DNA from: Dromaius novaehollandiae
Taxonomy: Eukaryota > Chordata > Aves > Casuariiformes > Dromaiidae
DNA length: 64,000 nucleotides
Assembly (NCBI RefSeq): GCF_036370855.1
Contig: NC_088108.1
Coordinates: 14,655,448 to 14,719,447 of the forward strand
Reading direction: 5' to 3'
Numbering within the stretch: position 1 is the stretch's first letter; every line of letters starts with the position of its first letter. The notes beneath the pieces were generated by a model. That model was not told the DNA's origin. It made no database searches and saw only the letters and a list, made by a program, of their open reading frames with translations. A program made the translations under genes and the position numbers. Below are positions 12,103 to 25,270 of this stretch, in pieces.

Positions 12103-15100
12103 TCATCTCCTCAGCCAGAGCCATGTGTTGATGAGGCAGGCAGAGATCAGCACAGAGTAGACCAGAGCCTCCTTCTGACGCCAGCTGTTGCACTGCTCCT
12201 CCAGCACCCGGAGCCTCCCCGAGATCCTCGTCAACTGCAAGGAAAGCAGCAGGTCCATTATCAGTCCTGAGGCAAAGTGCAAGACACTAGCAAAGCCCCA
12301 GAAACGCAGGATAGCAGTGGATGAAGGGATGGGAGCTGCCGCCTCCTTCAGGTTCTCAAGAGCAGATGCTTCAGGAAAAGACTCTTCCCATCAGAAGAGC
12401 ATCTGGACCCATTACTGCAAGCAGATGGAGAGTCTGGCTGTCTCCTGTAGCCCTCCAGCCCCTCAGTGTAGGAGCCTGAAGGGTCAACAAACATCGAGGT
12501 CTTTCCCTCCTTTTCCATTAGAAGCATCATCTGGGACTAGCTTGGCAAAGCCAGCAAACCAGGACAGAGCAATGGACCCCTGGAGTGTCCCCATCTACCC
12601 TCCTGTGGCTTTCCCAGAAAACATCTGCAGTCTTTCACCCTCCTCTCTCACCTGTTTTCTCATTGCTGCCATCTCAGCCATGCCAACCTCCTCCAGGGAG
12701 CTTTCCGAGGCTGGGCCTGCCTCCTGGGAGCTGGGGAGAAAAACAGAGAGGCAAATGGGCAAATACTACTCAAGAGGTGCAATCACCTTCCTGCACACGT
12801 GGCCCTGCCCAGGGAAGCACAGGGCCTCAGCCTGCACAACTGTGCAGGTAGCACATGAGTGGCCAGGCCAGGCCACCCAGACGCAGCATCAGGAACAGGA
12901 AACAACTTGCACAGCATCAAATGATTTATTTTTAACCCTGATCATGCATATTTAGACCCCTCCACCATGCATCCCATAGTGATCACAGCAAAACACACAT
13001 GCTGCAGACAATTAAAAAAAAAAAAAAAAGCACATGCTTTTATTTCTCCAGAGTTCCAACAGAGACAAAACATGATATTTACCGAGCATCCATTTTCTAT
13101 AGCCAGAGGAATTCATTGAGGGTTGGATAAATCATCATTAGAGCAACTCAGGCAAATACAGAGCACAGGACCAATGCCGCAACGGAGGGATGATTCTCAT
13201 TTGCATCAGCAGGTGAGGATCCAGCTGCTGGGAAGCAGGCGTCAGCTGGGGGGGAGCTATCTGACCAAGTGCATCAACCAGCAGAAAAGGGTCCTGTTTT
13301 TACTTAGATAAGGATTCGTTCCCCTCCAGTACCTCTAAATCCCACAAGCTCACTTTGACCTCAAAAACGTATCAGTTTTTACCCTTATAGCAAATTCTAC
13401 TTGCAACTCGAAACATAAACAAGCAACCCAAACATGCACTAGTTTCTTCCAATCCCGGAGACAAAGCAGCCACCCCTGGGATTAGCAAACGGGCTCCTCC
13501 TGGAGAGACAACCTGACTACAGGGCCCACAGCACTAAGAGCCATGTTTTAGGAGTAGCCACAGAATAAAGTGGATCCACAGTGGAAATCAAAATTGCCAC
13601 GTTCTGTCTGTTGTTCTGACGTCATAGACTAGCCTTACAACAGTTCATTTATAATCCAAAATTCCCCTGTGCACACCGGTAACTCCCACGGACACTCACT
13701 GAACATCTGACGTAGTGTGAGTTAACAAGTGTCTAACACCACTCCCTTGGAGACCTCAGGGAGGAGGGTGTTTATTCCCATTTGCAACATGTCATTGATC
13801 TTGCTAAGACAAGCCAGAACAGTGTGCAGAGATTCAAGGTATCTAGGTCTGAAAATACATTCGTAAGCTAACACCTCCACGTAATGTAGCTGCAGTGTAA
13901 AATGAAAGTCACAACAGACCGACTATCCAATTTCCCCCAGCACAAAGCCATTAAAAATGGACCCATCCCACAGCTTTTAATTGAAAAATCCCAGTGGAGA
14001 CAGGTGAACATGCGTTGTAGTAGAGGCTAGAAATTACCTTCTGATGACTCATACCCTTCAAGAGGTCACTGTAATGGAAATAGTCTCTGTCCAAGGCCAG
14101 AGTTTTCTGTGTTAGAATTCCAGGATAAACAAGTTGGGCCAGTCATTTTCATTTTTATTATTTTATGGAGGTACAAAGTTGTCACACATTAAAGAGACAA
14201 CTTATGCATTTGAAGTGATGTAAACTATAAAGAACAGGCACTCCAAGGTTCTTGGTTTCAAAGGGAGAGCAAGAGCTGGGGCAGAGGCACAGGACTGATG
14301 CCAGCTACATTACAGCAGCTCAGCAAGTCACTACCTCTCATGACACCATGGCCTAAACCTCCTCCACTGCTGAGGGGAAGAGGGAGAGAATCTTATAAGG
14401 CCACTAACAAACCAGATCTGTTGGCATGTCCAGGCTTCTTTAAAAAGCTGCATCTGAAGATAGTCAGCCTCGTGGGTTTAAAAGCAGAGATATTGTTTTG
14501 CATCATCCACAAACAGGCCCCAACTTTGCTGCTTGCACCTTCACTCCAGTTGGTGCTGCTGATGGCATAGATGATGTATATACATGTGTCATATCCTTCT
14601 CTCCTCCCTTTCTGTCTGGAGATTTTGCTCAAGGAGAATTAGAAGAATTGAGATGTTCCTCCAGGACTGCTGAGTGCTCAGCAGCCTTAGAGCAGTGCGG
14701 ACATGTAAGGGTTGCAAAGGCAGCTGTGAATATTTTAAACTTGCTGCAAATGCACAGATAACAGTGTGGTACAGAGTGGCTCCAGCATGTCCTGAGATGC
14801 TGAGGTCACTGCCTACCTGATCGATGGAGCGCACAGGCATACGGCCTCCCGGCAGACCCTGGCCATAGGTATTGGCTATGGGTTAAGTAACTCAGTGCAG
14901 CCGTTTCTTGCAAAAGGTAATTTGACCAGGATATAGCCAAGGATGCTGGGAGTTTGCAGGAGACAGTGTCCTGGTGACAGGCTACAGATCAGAGAGTTTG
15001 TTCTGGATTTTGCTTCCCTTCATACATTTCTCTCGAGCTATCAAAGCATGCAGAAGAAGTAGCACTCACTTAGCACTGAAAAGCAGCTGAAATCCCAGGA

Positions 15101-18100
15101 ATCTCATAGGAGGTGTTAGATCACTTGCGGTAACAAAAGGAATGGTATTAAGCTAAGCAGGAGACCCAAGCTCAGCTGTGTCAGTGGGGAATATGCAGGC
15201 TGACTGTACTAGATGCTCCTGGGCCAAGGCACCCAAAGCTGGCGGACAGGGTAAGTAGGACATGGAGAGAGGGACAGGCACAGGATCATCCTGCTGCACT
15301 GCTCCTGTGCTGTGCAGCCCTGCGAGTTACAAAGCTCATGCCTGGTTCATGCCTTAGTAAGGCAAAGGCAGATGCCTGCAGAGCGACAGGGAGGTGGCTC
15401 AGGACGAGCCAAAGTCACCTGGATGGCACTGGGTCTTGCAGAGAGTTCTGGACACGGTGGAAGAGCACCTGGCCCAGGAGGCACATGGTCTGGAAGATGT
15501 TCTGCATGGAGTAGATCCTGCCCGTCTGCATAAGGAGGGGGAGCGGGGCGCTGCGAGCAGGTAGGGGGCACGTGTCCGGCCTGGGGTGCACACAGAATCA
15601 CGCCTGTCATTTCCCAGCCTAGTACAGCACGAGTGCAGTCGGACATTTGGTGGTGCCACTCATCCTTACGACAGCTCCGAGCCTTGTCAGGAACACCGCT
15701 AAGGTGGCCGTCTGCACAGACCTCCACCTCACTGGGTGGAAGAAACCCCCTCCACCAGCCCACAGGTTCAGAGGCACTAGCTTGACTCATCCCAAGCCAG
15801 TTGTGGCAATGGGTGGTCACCAGACCATAAGGGTCACAGAGGACAGCTCTCCTGCCACCCTGATGCAGCCCTCGACTTATAGGGGGAAAGATGGTTCTGT
15901 TCTGGGATTAATTTAGAGACAGTTTCCCCACTGGAGAGAATTTCTCCACCTTCCCCTTAACTAACTTCACGCAAGAGTAGGATTTGCCTGTCACTACCTT
16001 GCCCCACCTTGGGGACCAACACCAGAGAGCATCAAAAAAATGCAGACAGCAAGAGTTGCTGATCTCTACCCATCCCAAACAGTTCTGTGTTAGTGCTCAC
16101 CGTTCGTGGCACTGGCCTGGGCTGTGCAAAGCCAGCTGGGCATAGTCACTTGGAGTCCTCTCCCGCCGCGACCTGCTGCTGTGATGGCCCTGTTGGCATT
16201 AAACACAACCATGTTAGTGCAGAGACTGCACAGGGCAGCTCAGCCCAGCACCCTGCACCGTCTGCAGTGCAAGCACGAGGAAAGCACTCAGTGGCAGTTG
16301 CATTACATGAGCCCCAAACCCAGAGGGCCAGTGGCAGAGAAGGTGGGAAAACATGCTCTGAGCAGGAGGAGGGTTAGCAATGAGGAAGCTGCCTGGTATG
16401 GGGCTCTATTCAGATCAAAAAGTTCTTTTTTTTGATTTTTTTTTTTTTTGCACCTTACTTCACAGCTTATTTCCTCACATTTTACTTGGCAACATTAAAC
16501 AAACCCAAAACCTGGGAATAAGCGCCAAAGCAGGTCGTTTCCCAGTCTCATGCCTCCGGCTGATGAGGCATCCCTGTCCCTGCAGCAGGTGCGAGGCAAG
16601 CGCTCCACGTTCGCCTGCCAGCACGTGTCCCGGAGCTGGGTTTCATGGCACAGCCACACCTCACACCTCCCAGACAGCCCTGATGCCCCACACCTCCGGG
16701 ACAGCCCTGACCCATCACCCTCAGCAGTGCCTCTCTGAGCAGCACTGCTTAATCTCAGCCAGTCGTTGAGGTGGTTCCCTCTAGTTTCACCCACAGTTAG
16801 GAGCTGTGCAGTGCCAGGGAAGGGGAATTTGAAGTTTCAGCTGAGAAGGTGGATTCTGAGGAGAAAGACATGAAAGTAATGCAGCCAGGAACAGCTCTTG
16901 AATCCTAGGGAGGTAAAAGCACTTCAGAAGGCAGAGCAGCAGCTCCAGGCAGTCAAAACAGCCCTACCCATGTCAGAGGCCTCTCTTTGAATTAATGTAC
17001 ACAAGGTTAAAATCTACTTTTAAGCTTGATACTAGATTCTTTTATGCTGCAATGATGAAACAGCTGTCTTATACGTGATCCAGGAGAAACAGTGGTTGAA
17101 AAGAGACTTCAGAAGTACCAGGTGGGAGTTGTGGGGGACTGAATCGCAGCCTGCACCTACTCCAGCCTATTTTCTGCTCACAAAATGCAGTAGGAGACCT
17201 GGCTCAATCCATGTCCCAGCGTACAGCAGCCCAGCACACAGGTGTGTACCAGTTATGGGGATAGAAAGAGATCCCACTGCCTCTGCATTCAAGCTCCTGG
17301 GTAAGGGTGTGGGAAGCAGCACTCCAGAAAATGAATTCAGGCTTGGGCTTGTAACAGATCTCTGGAGAAAACCAAACCTAGGGATTGCTCCCCTCCCATG
17401 CTCCCACAGGCAGCCCCACCTGCTCTCAATACAATACCGGTCGTTTGCGTTTCTGGGAGCTTGATCTGTTGGCTACATGCAGAAAAGGGAGCTCCCCAAG
17501 TGCAGCAGGCTGAGCGGAGGAGTCTGGGGACTCGTGCACCACAATAGAGGGGACCTTCCTTTGCTGGTCTAGCAGGATGGGCCTCGGACCAGCATCTGTT
17601 ATTTCTATGGAGAGGAGAGAGGGAAGAATTAAACCAACTTGAATGTGCCCCGTTGCCGTCAGGACAGGAGGGAGGAGAGATCCACCCATGCAGGACAGCC
17701 AACCCTGGGTCTAGAGTTACCAGAAAGTACATCAGAAAACCACGTCCCACAGATGTGAGATGCAGGATAGCCAGGGTAGGCATGGAGGAAAGCAACTGGA
17801 TGCGCTAGTCCAGGAAAGCAACAGCACCAAGGTTTGGGGGCTGTCTTTCAAGAAAGGCCATGAGTCTCTGCATCCCTATGTGGGTAGTCTACCAAAGGCA
17901 AACAGCGAACTGTAAGAGATGTGGAGGGACAGAGTCCTCCTTCCCAAACCCTCATCCCAGCCCTGTTCTCAGTCTCCTTACTGCCTCTCTACCTGCAAAG
18001 ATATCCTGCCTCAGGCATGCACCAAACTATGTCTGTTCACTTAAACACTTCTTTTCCAGGACAATATTTTGGTCCTCATCTATGTGACCAAGACCCTCCT

Positions 18101-18488
18101 GCCTTCCGTTGGTTTTATTTGCTCACCTCTCCCACTGTGCTGCCCTATCTCATGGAAGAAAGCTGACATCTACCTTTTCCTCTCCTCTTGCATAGCAAAC
18201 TGTTGAGGGCTTTATAAAGGGATCCTTCTCCCCAGGATGTTACAGACACCCATCAAATATCAGCCATTCCAAAAGACAACCCGAGACATTACCTGCAAGA
18301 GAAATCCTATCTGGGATGTGCATCCGAAAGGACGGAGGAACATCCTCTGTCGTTGGCTCCTCGTCGACAGGGCTGAAGCCATCTGCTACCTTCAGCCTGT
18401 TGGGTACCTGCATGCTTTGATTGATGGCTTCTGTAAAGAGCAGGTCACAGCGGACTCGGTTCAGTTCCAGTCCCCAAAATGGCCACAT
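12103..18488 (-). CDS. FATE1: FATE1/MFF-like tail-anchored protein (226 aa)
   Basis: Five coding exons: 18293-18488, 17438-17604, 15419-15525, 12652-12730 and 12103-12234, with every phase matching. The ATG at 18488 has A at -3 and an in-frame TGA shortly upstream; the exon probably begins at 18521 after a good acceptor. Residues 18-34 read FTEAINQSMQVPNRLKV, against YTEGISQRMRVPEKLKV in human MFF. Residues ~56-65 (HIPDRISLA) match the second MFF motif (QVPERIVVA). Exons 4-5 read SSLEEVGMAEMAAMRKQ, then RLRVLEEQCNSWRQKEALV, against RLRALEEQGATWRHRETLI in human FATE1. The end is a tail anchor finishing INTWLWLRR, like MFF LNSWLWFRR. The expected role is in the mitochondrial outer membrane or at ER-mitochondria contacts, by family knowledge. 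Exons 2 and 3 are divergent. Position between CNGA2 and PRRG3 supports FATE1 orthology; 'MFF paralogue' is an equally valid name. MFF numbers and sequences are from memory. Confidence 0.88.
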
Positions 18489-19073
18489 CTTTTTTTGTTT
18501 TCTTCAGATCACTTGGGCAGCCTAGGATTTCATAAAGAGGAAGAAAAAGCAGCAGACTGCTGAAAGATAGTAGTAGCAAGCACCTCTTCAAAACCTGGCA
18601 TCTGCATAGGTTGCAGAGAAGTGCTGCAAGGCAGTTAAAATACAGAGAGAATCAACACGAAAGACGGACACCAGAGGAGTTAGCCCAGGGAGCGGGGTGT
18701 CCTGGGAAACCCAGAGGCTGGGGCAGGGGCACGGGGTCCCAGGCAGGCTGAGATCCACTACGGATGGGATCTCCAGCCCAGCAAGATGAGAAAGGAGAAA
18801 GCTCCTACATGTGCTAGGAGCAAACCTAAGATTTTAGCACTGAACAGCTCAGTTTATAATGAGTAAAGGGCAATAGATCAGCACACCTGTGGAAGAAGAA
18901 GAGTACAGCATACACTAAAAACTAGTGAAAAAAGAAAAAAAATCCTTTCCAAAATAAAGGTTTGGAGGAGGTCTTATTTTTGTGTTCAGATGCTTTCAAG
19001 GAAAAATGAGGTTTTCTAAGAGCAAAACACACACTTGGATGATAAGATTCCAGATTACCACAGGAAAAAGCCT

Positions 19074-19096
19074 GTTCTGTGCCTCAGTTTCCCCTT
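19074..19096 (-). repeat. MIR-like SINE relic (short)
   Basis: TTCTGTGCCTCAGTTTCCCC again matches the reversed MIR core; flanks are not recognisable. Confidence 0.4.
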
Positions 19097-22032
19097 GGGG
19101 GGGGAAGGACGAGAGGCCCCTTTGCAAAGTCCCAAGGCTTTACCGCCCAGAGGTGCTCTGGGACCGCTACCTCCCAGTGCACTTTTACGGGGCGATACAA
19201 GCACAGGCCGAACACTGCACATGATCTGGGGAGGGAGACAGGCGAGGGCTGCAGGGGGGCAAACCCCACCGCCCCCCGGCACTGGTTCCCAGTGCCCGGA
19301 CAAGCCGCAAGCACGCACAGCTCCCTCAGCCTGCCCTGCTGCCCTCCTCAGGTCTTGCCATGCCCAGAAAGGTCTCGCTTTGCTTCTAGGTCAAAATCTT
19401 CACCTTGCTGCCCAGCGCAGCCCAAACAGCCTTGGGAAGGGCAGGTTTGCTCTTCGCAGCTCAAAGGGGAAATACAGGAGGAACTGGGCGAGCACGAGCG
19501 CGCAGGGGCCCTGCCTGCTTTGATCATGTCCTGGGTCTATTTTTAGCACGTGTGTCTCTGATTTCCAGCCCGCCAGGCTCACTCCAAGCCCACAACAGCA
19601 AGGGCTGCCCGCAGCCACCTTCGCTGATAGCCCTCAGGGCATTTTGGACCCTCTCAGCTCCCTCCCTCCTGCCCAGCCATGCTCTCCAGCAGAAGAGGCT
19701 CTCTGGGCACGTCAGGACCAAGCGGCTAGACCCAAAGCCCAGGGGGATGCAAACAGCCTCTTCCCTGCTCCACACCGGAGCCGGGGCTGGCTCAGCCCTT
19801 CCCGGGCCAAGCGCTGCCAGAGCCGGAGGTGGCCAGGGTAAAGCCGGGCGCACAGCTGGCTGGTTTTCAGCCAGGTTAGTGGATTCAAGCACCTCTGCAC
19901 GGGCCAGCAAGCACCAGAGCAGGGAAGCAGGATGTGTCCTTAACGGCAGCAAGCTATTAACTCACTCAGGTTGTCCTGACCAGCATCCAGCCGCAGCCAC
20001 ATGGGTCCCACAGACCAGCAGGTCTGGCTCTGGGAACCTGCTGTGGCCAGGCAGGGTGGGAGACACAGTACCCACAATGATCAGCATCTCCAGTAATTAC
20101 CTGCCTCACTCTGCTCTTTCCTCCTCCTTCATTAGAAGCTTTTTAATTAAAGAGAAGGAAACTCACTCAGCGTCAGCTGTGGCAATCTCCTGCTTCCAGC
20201 TGCGTGTAAATGAGAGCCCACCCCCACAAGCTACGTTTGCAGAGACCAGCAACAGGGGTATCTGCAGGCACAGCAGCCCCCAGACTCTCAAGACCCTGGC
20301 AGCCCCACACCTCCACGGGCCGCCCCACAACCCCTGCCCAGGCTCGGCATGTCTTCATGTGTGGGGTGGGTAGGGGACCTGAGGCACCGGCATGAGTGAT
20401 GCCAAACAAGAGCAGGCATCAGCGGTCCCAGTCCAACACTTCCCCCACCCATGGGCCCCTCAGGAGACCTCCCAGCTCCTGTGGCAGCAGACACTACCCC
20501 ACACTCTCCTCCCCCAGACCCCTGCTACACCCCTGCCCAGCCATGACACCCACATCCTGCTTCTGCCCACCACAGCCCCAAAACCACAAGAAAAGAGGAT
20601 TTTTGCAGGGACCCCCCATCCGGGAGGGGTCAGTAAGTCCTAGGGCTGTCCCACAGCGGTGTCAGGCCCGCAGGAGGAACGTGCGTCAGGCCTTCAGCTC
20701 CACAGCCAACAGCCAAGGAGACCAGTGGATTTTCCTACACATTTCTGGTGCTTTAGAGGAACAAATACCCGCATTGTTTTCATGTCCTGCTCTCAGTGAA
20801 ATCAGCATATATTAATAATAATAAATCTAGAGAGAGAAGATCCATTCATTTTCTAATCACCTACGAAAATGTGCAGCTCCCAAAGAGCTCAGAGATGGGA
20901 GGGGAGTGAGAAGCAGGCTCTGAGAAGACTAAGCTATTAAGACAAAAATAAAATTCAGCTGTCAAAATCCATGAGAATAAAAGGCTTAAATGGCTGGATT
21001 TCCTCCTTCAACTTTCTTTAGGGCTTTTCTATTTACTGCCAAGCAATCCCCCTCACGTCAGCAGAAGGAGACGGCCTCTGAGGCTCAGGTCCTGCCGTTC
21101 TCCTTGCATTTGGAGCGCCAGGGAATTTCCGGCTCACTAAGCCTGTGTGAGCAGGTCTAGAGCTGGGCAAGCCAGGAAAACCTACCCGGGGGAACACCAA
21201 CATCCTCGCCCTGCTCCCCCACCAGCCCGGGCGGCCCCGTACAGCCCAGCTGGGGGTGCCAGCCCGGTTCAGCACCGGTCCTTCGCCTCGCGGGACCAGC
21301 GTGCTGGAGGTGGCAGGAGGTGACACTGCTCGCAGATGTGCTCTTTGGCTTGAGGCTATACCTTGTCACACCCGGAAGAGATGTACGGACACAGAAAAGG
21401 ATGGTTTTCCACCAGGCTCAGCTTCTACAGGCTGCCGCAGACAAGAAGCAGAGCACAGCAGGCCACGGCAGAGCCAGGGTAAACCCCCCTGCCCTCAGCA
21501 TTGCCCGGCCTCGGCTGGCCTCCAGAAAGCACCGCGGGATACCCCGAGCAGCCACGGGCTGAGGGATCCTAAACACGGCGTCCTTGCTCTGATCAGAGCG
21601 GCGCCGGGAGAAGCCCTGCTCGCAGAGGCCAGAGGAACTCGTGACATGGGGCACATGCGCAAGGAGCCTGGCTAAACGCGCCGCAGCGGTGAGACCTGGG
21701 TGAGAGCAGCGCAGAGCCAAGGCTGGGCCCGCAGCCGGAGCTGCCCTACGGGAGAGCTCGCAGGCAGGGGGGCGCGCGGGCACCCTGCCCCACGTGAGGC
21801 CCCTCCGCCGCCCGCAGCCCCGAGGATGCTCCCTCCGGCGCTGCGCTCTGCCCCAGGGCTCGCGTCGCCCTGTCCCCCCGGACACGCTTCCCTGCTGACA
21901 CCTGCCGCAGCCGGCGTGGCCAGGAGCCCCGGCACGGGCTGCCGGGAGCTGCTGAGTGCTCCCCACTCCCCCAGCCCCGAGCCAGCCTGGGGGCCCCCAC
22001 GCCCCCCAGCTTGCAAGGGAGGGGGCACTTAC

Positions 22033-22200
22033 TTTTTTGCAGTTTAAGGCAACTTAACCAACCTGTAAACAACTGCTCTTCCTGCCCCGTGCAGCCAGCT
22101 GGGAGGTGATGTCAGCCAGGACCCAAACCCTCCCATCCTGGCAGCCCGCCTGGACACGCTTAAAGACACAGCCAGGCTGATTAACGAGCCGCGCCAGGTA
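22033..22200 (-). other. Possible 5' untranslated exon of the FATE1/MFF-like gene
   Basis: On the minus strand a consensus donor AAAAAA|GTAAGT occurs with the exon side ending at 22033, next to a CpG-rich patch (about 21.6-22.45 kb). The next strong acceptor downstream on this strand is the one preceding 18521, which opens the first coding exon of the FATE1/MFF-like gene. The right boundary is arbitrary: no transcription start could be read. This is an inference from splice signals and CpG content only. Confidence 0.25.
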
Positions 22201-25200
22201 CTAATCAGCACGGCTCCTTCCCTGGGACAGGTGGACGTCCGCCGAGCTGCTCTCGCAGGCAGCCTGGCCCAGACCCCGGTCCCCCTTGGCCGCTGCCCGT
22301 CCGTGGCGAGGCAGCAGTGGGCAGCTGGCGCGTCCTTCACGGCTCTGCATGCCGCGCGGCCCCGAGCGTTTCACACCAAGCGCCGGTGGCTTTCGCCTCC
22401 CGGAGCTCTGGCTTGTCTCAGGCCACAGCCACGCAGCAGCGCCAGAAATAGAAATCAGAGCCGTGCTGCAAGCAGCAGGCCGTGCGGTCTCCTGGAAGGG
22501 CTCCAAGATGAGGCTCTCCTGCCGGTCCTAGGAGCTTTTCTCCCCTTTTACACAGAGAGACATTATTGTTTGTAGCAAAACACTGCACAGGCCCTGTGGC
22601 CGTGCACAGGGCCCTGTGGCTGTGCACAAGGGCTGCTTTGTGATGGGGCCTGCGCGCACAGCCCGAGGACTAGCAGGCACTGCCCAAAAACTTGCGTGGA
22701 AGTGGCATCTCTAGGGGTGCAGCTCCTGTTGCATGTTCCCCAGTGAACCTCTCACCTCTGCTGTGCATCTCAGTGCATCTCCAATCATGCAGGACTAACC
22801 AAAAAGGGGTATGAGCTGCACACGTGCCATGCCGGCAGCCAGGGGACTAGCAGTCTGGCAGAGGAGAGACAAGACAGCAGTAGTGAGGAGCCACAGAGTT
22901 TACCTGGACCCTCTTCTGCCCTGATCACAGAGGTAATGAGTTTGCTAGCCCAGGCGAAAGGACTGCCTTTTCCAGGCGCAAGACCCTGGATCACAGCATG
23001 GCGCCTGGCACGTGCAGATCTCCAGGCCTGGGGAGGGGCAGTTTTCACCATGAGGTTGTTTTCAGCAGGGCCTCTCTTATGTTCCAACTGCATCCTTCGC
23101 CTGGCTCCCAGAGATGCTCACAGCACGCCTCCGTGCAGCCGCAGGGGCGCAGGAGCCCGGCTCCTTCCCGGGCAGGAGGGCAGGCTGCAGCCATCCGAGC
23201 GCAGAGCCGCGCCAGAGCTAATCTCGGCTGCCTCTCAGGTGCAGTCTGCAGCGATAAAATGATCCGCTTGGGATGAACAAGAGTTTTAAACACTTCTGAA
23301 TGGGGACAGAGTCCAAGGCCTGACCGTGAAATCCGGTTTTGAAAGAGCTTGAAATAAATCCCGCACTGCCCTAGTCTTGCTATTTAAAGGGGATTATCCA
23401 AGAGGTTTAGGAGCGTATAGGGATACATCAAAACAACGTGGGCACCTAAATCCCCTCAAAGACTTTAGGAAATGCCTCCACGCTTCATCTTCCGGTCAGG
23501 GCTCACAATTCCCCATTGCTTCCCAATTCTCACCACGTGCCTGGGAAGTCAGATGCTCCTGTTGGATGGAGGAGACTCGAGGCTTCGTTCCCAGCCACAC
23601 TGCAGCACATCATGGGTCTCCAGCCCCACACCCAGCCGTACAGAGGAGCTGGTCCCCTCCTCGCTGCTGACCGTGCTGCGGCCGTGCCCGGAGGGGTATC
23701 AGCACCGCCGTCCCACAGCTGCCTCTGCGACCTGCACGCCTCCACAAAAATGCAAACCCAGTTAAGACTGGGGAGACATCCGCAGTCCCAGGAGTCCAGG
23801 AAAAAGCCACCATGCACCACTCAGACAGTGAGGGTTTTTTAATAAATATCTTTTTGCACAGAAATATACCAAGTTTTACAGAATACAAACTGCAGGGATA
23901 ATGACCGAGCATCAAAGACAGAGGATCCAAGAGTGCCCTTCTGTCTCCCTCTGGTCTTTTCCAGGCTCCGACCCTGACGCTCATCGTCAGGTCTTCGCAT
24001 AACCCCAATTTGCTAAGGCCAAGAGGCAAAGTAAAGGCCTGGGAGGAGACAGACTAGGTGCTCGCAGCTGCAAATCCCACAGGCGTGGGCCCTGCCCCAG
24101 CAACGGCCGCGCTGGATAAACCTCGGCTCTGGGCTGAGAGGACCTGCTGCGAGCGCACTGCTGGGACCAAGGGGGACAGCGGGGTGCAAGGCCACGGGCA
24201 GCCCACAGACATACGACGGCCTTTCGGTGCTGGTGGAGAGACCAGGGCTGGGGTAAACCCCGAGGGCTGGCGCGCTGGGTGTTTCTGGCCTAGCCTGGGC
24301 CAGGGGTGGGAAGCAGGACCTCCTTTTTAACCCACTATATGTTACTGGGAAAGGACAGGTCTACCACTTGGACCCTGCAAGTGGCTGCTCTTCCAGCTCA
24401 GCTCCATGAAAGGGGACATGCTTGTCCCACACCAAAGTGCCCAGCTCAGCCCTGCCCTGCCACCACGACCCAGCAGTCAGAGGCACCAGGGCTTGGCCCT
24501 GCTCCCATCCCGCTGGTGTCCCCAGCTGCTGGGCCCAGGGCACGCTGTGGTCAGTCAGTTCTCACCTGTGCAGCCATTTCTCGGGGCAGCTCTGATTTTG
24601 TGTGGTTTCTCTTCCTAGTTTGGCTGCTTTCCGGGGTTGTGGGGGTCTCTTTGCTTCTCTCTACCTTGTTGCTTTGTCCACTGAAGACTAGCAAATGACG
24701 GAAAAGCCCCAGGGGTGGCCAAAAGGAGATGGGAGGGGTGGGGGGGGCCAAATTCCCCACTTGGGCCCTCAGCAGCCGCATGGGGGCTGCCCCCAAGCCA
24801 AGGGCTCATGCCCCAGTCAGGGGTTCATGTCTGCAGGGAACGGGATTGAAAGGAGGGGAAGGGGAAAAAGCTAGCCCAGAGCACCAGCTCCTGTAAGCCC
24901 TTCACCTCCTTGCGATCGGGGAGATGAGAGCCATGGGGAGAGGTGCCCCGGGCTCAGGCTGGGCAGGGCAGGGGAGATGCAGACCATGTGGTTAATGGGT
25001 CCCATTATGTGCACACCTGCCCTTGTTTTACCCCGTTAGCCTGAGCCTGAAACCCAGCACAATCCGCCAGGCCCTGTCCCCTGCTCCCATGTGTTTTCAA
25101 ATCTCCCATGGGCACCAGCATGAGATCTCCCCACATGTTCGCAGATAACAGAGGGATCTCTCAAACCTGTAAGATCTAGAAAAGTTCCCAACACCCTCAT

Positions 25201-25270
25201 ATCCCCCTATGCAAGATCTTTTTGCCCTCCCCTCCAGCAAGATGAAACCAAGGGCCCAAGCAGGGTCTGT

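Noticed and set aside
12652-12723. Shorter exon 4 of the FATE1/MFF-like gene (acceptor CTCCCAG)
   Set aside because: The frame is right, but the phase does not fit exon 3, which ends with two bases of a codon; the acceptor seven bases earlier (exon end 12730) fits and has a better pyrimidine tract.
19405-20373. 322-codon plus frame between the FATE1/MFF-like gene and PRRG3
   Set aside because: Low-complexity Ser/Pro/Ala composition and no conserved block; a chance frame in GC-rich DNA.
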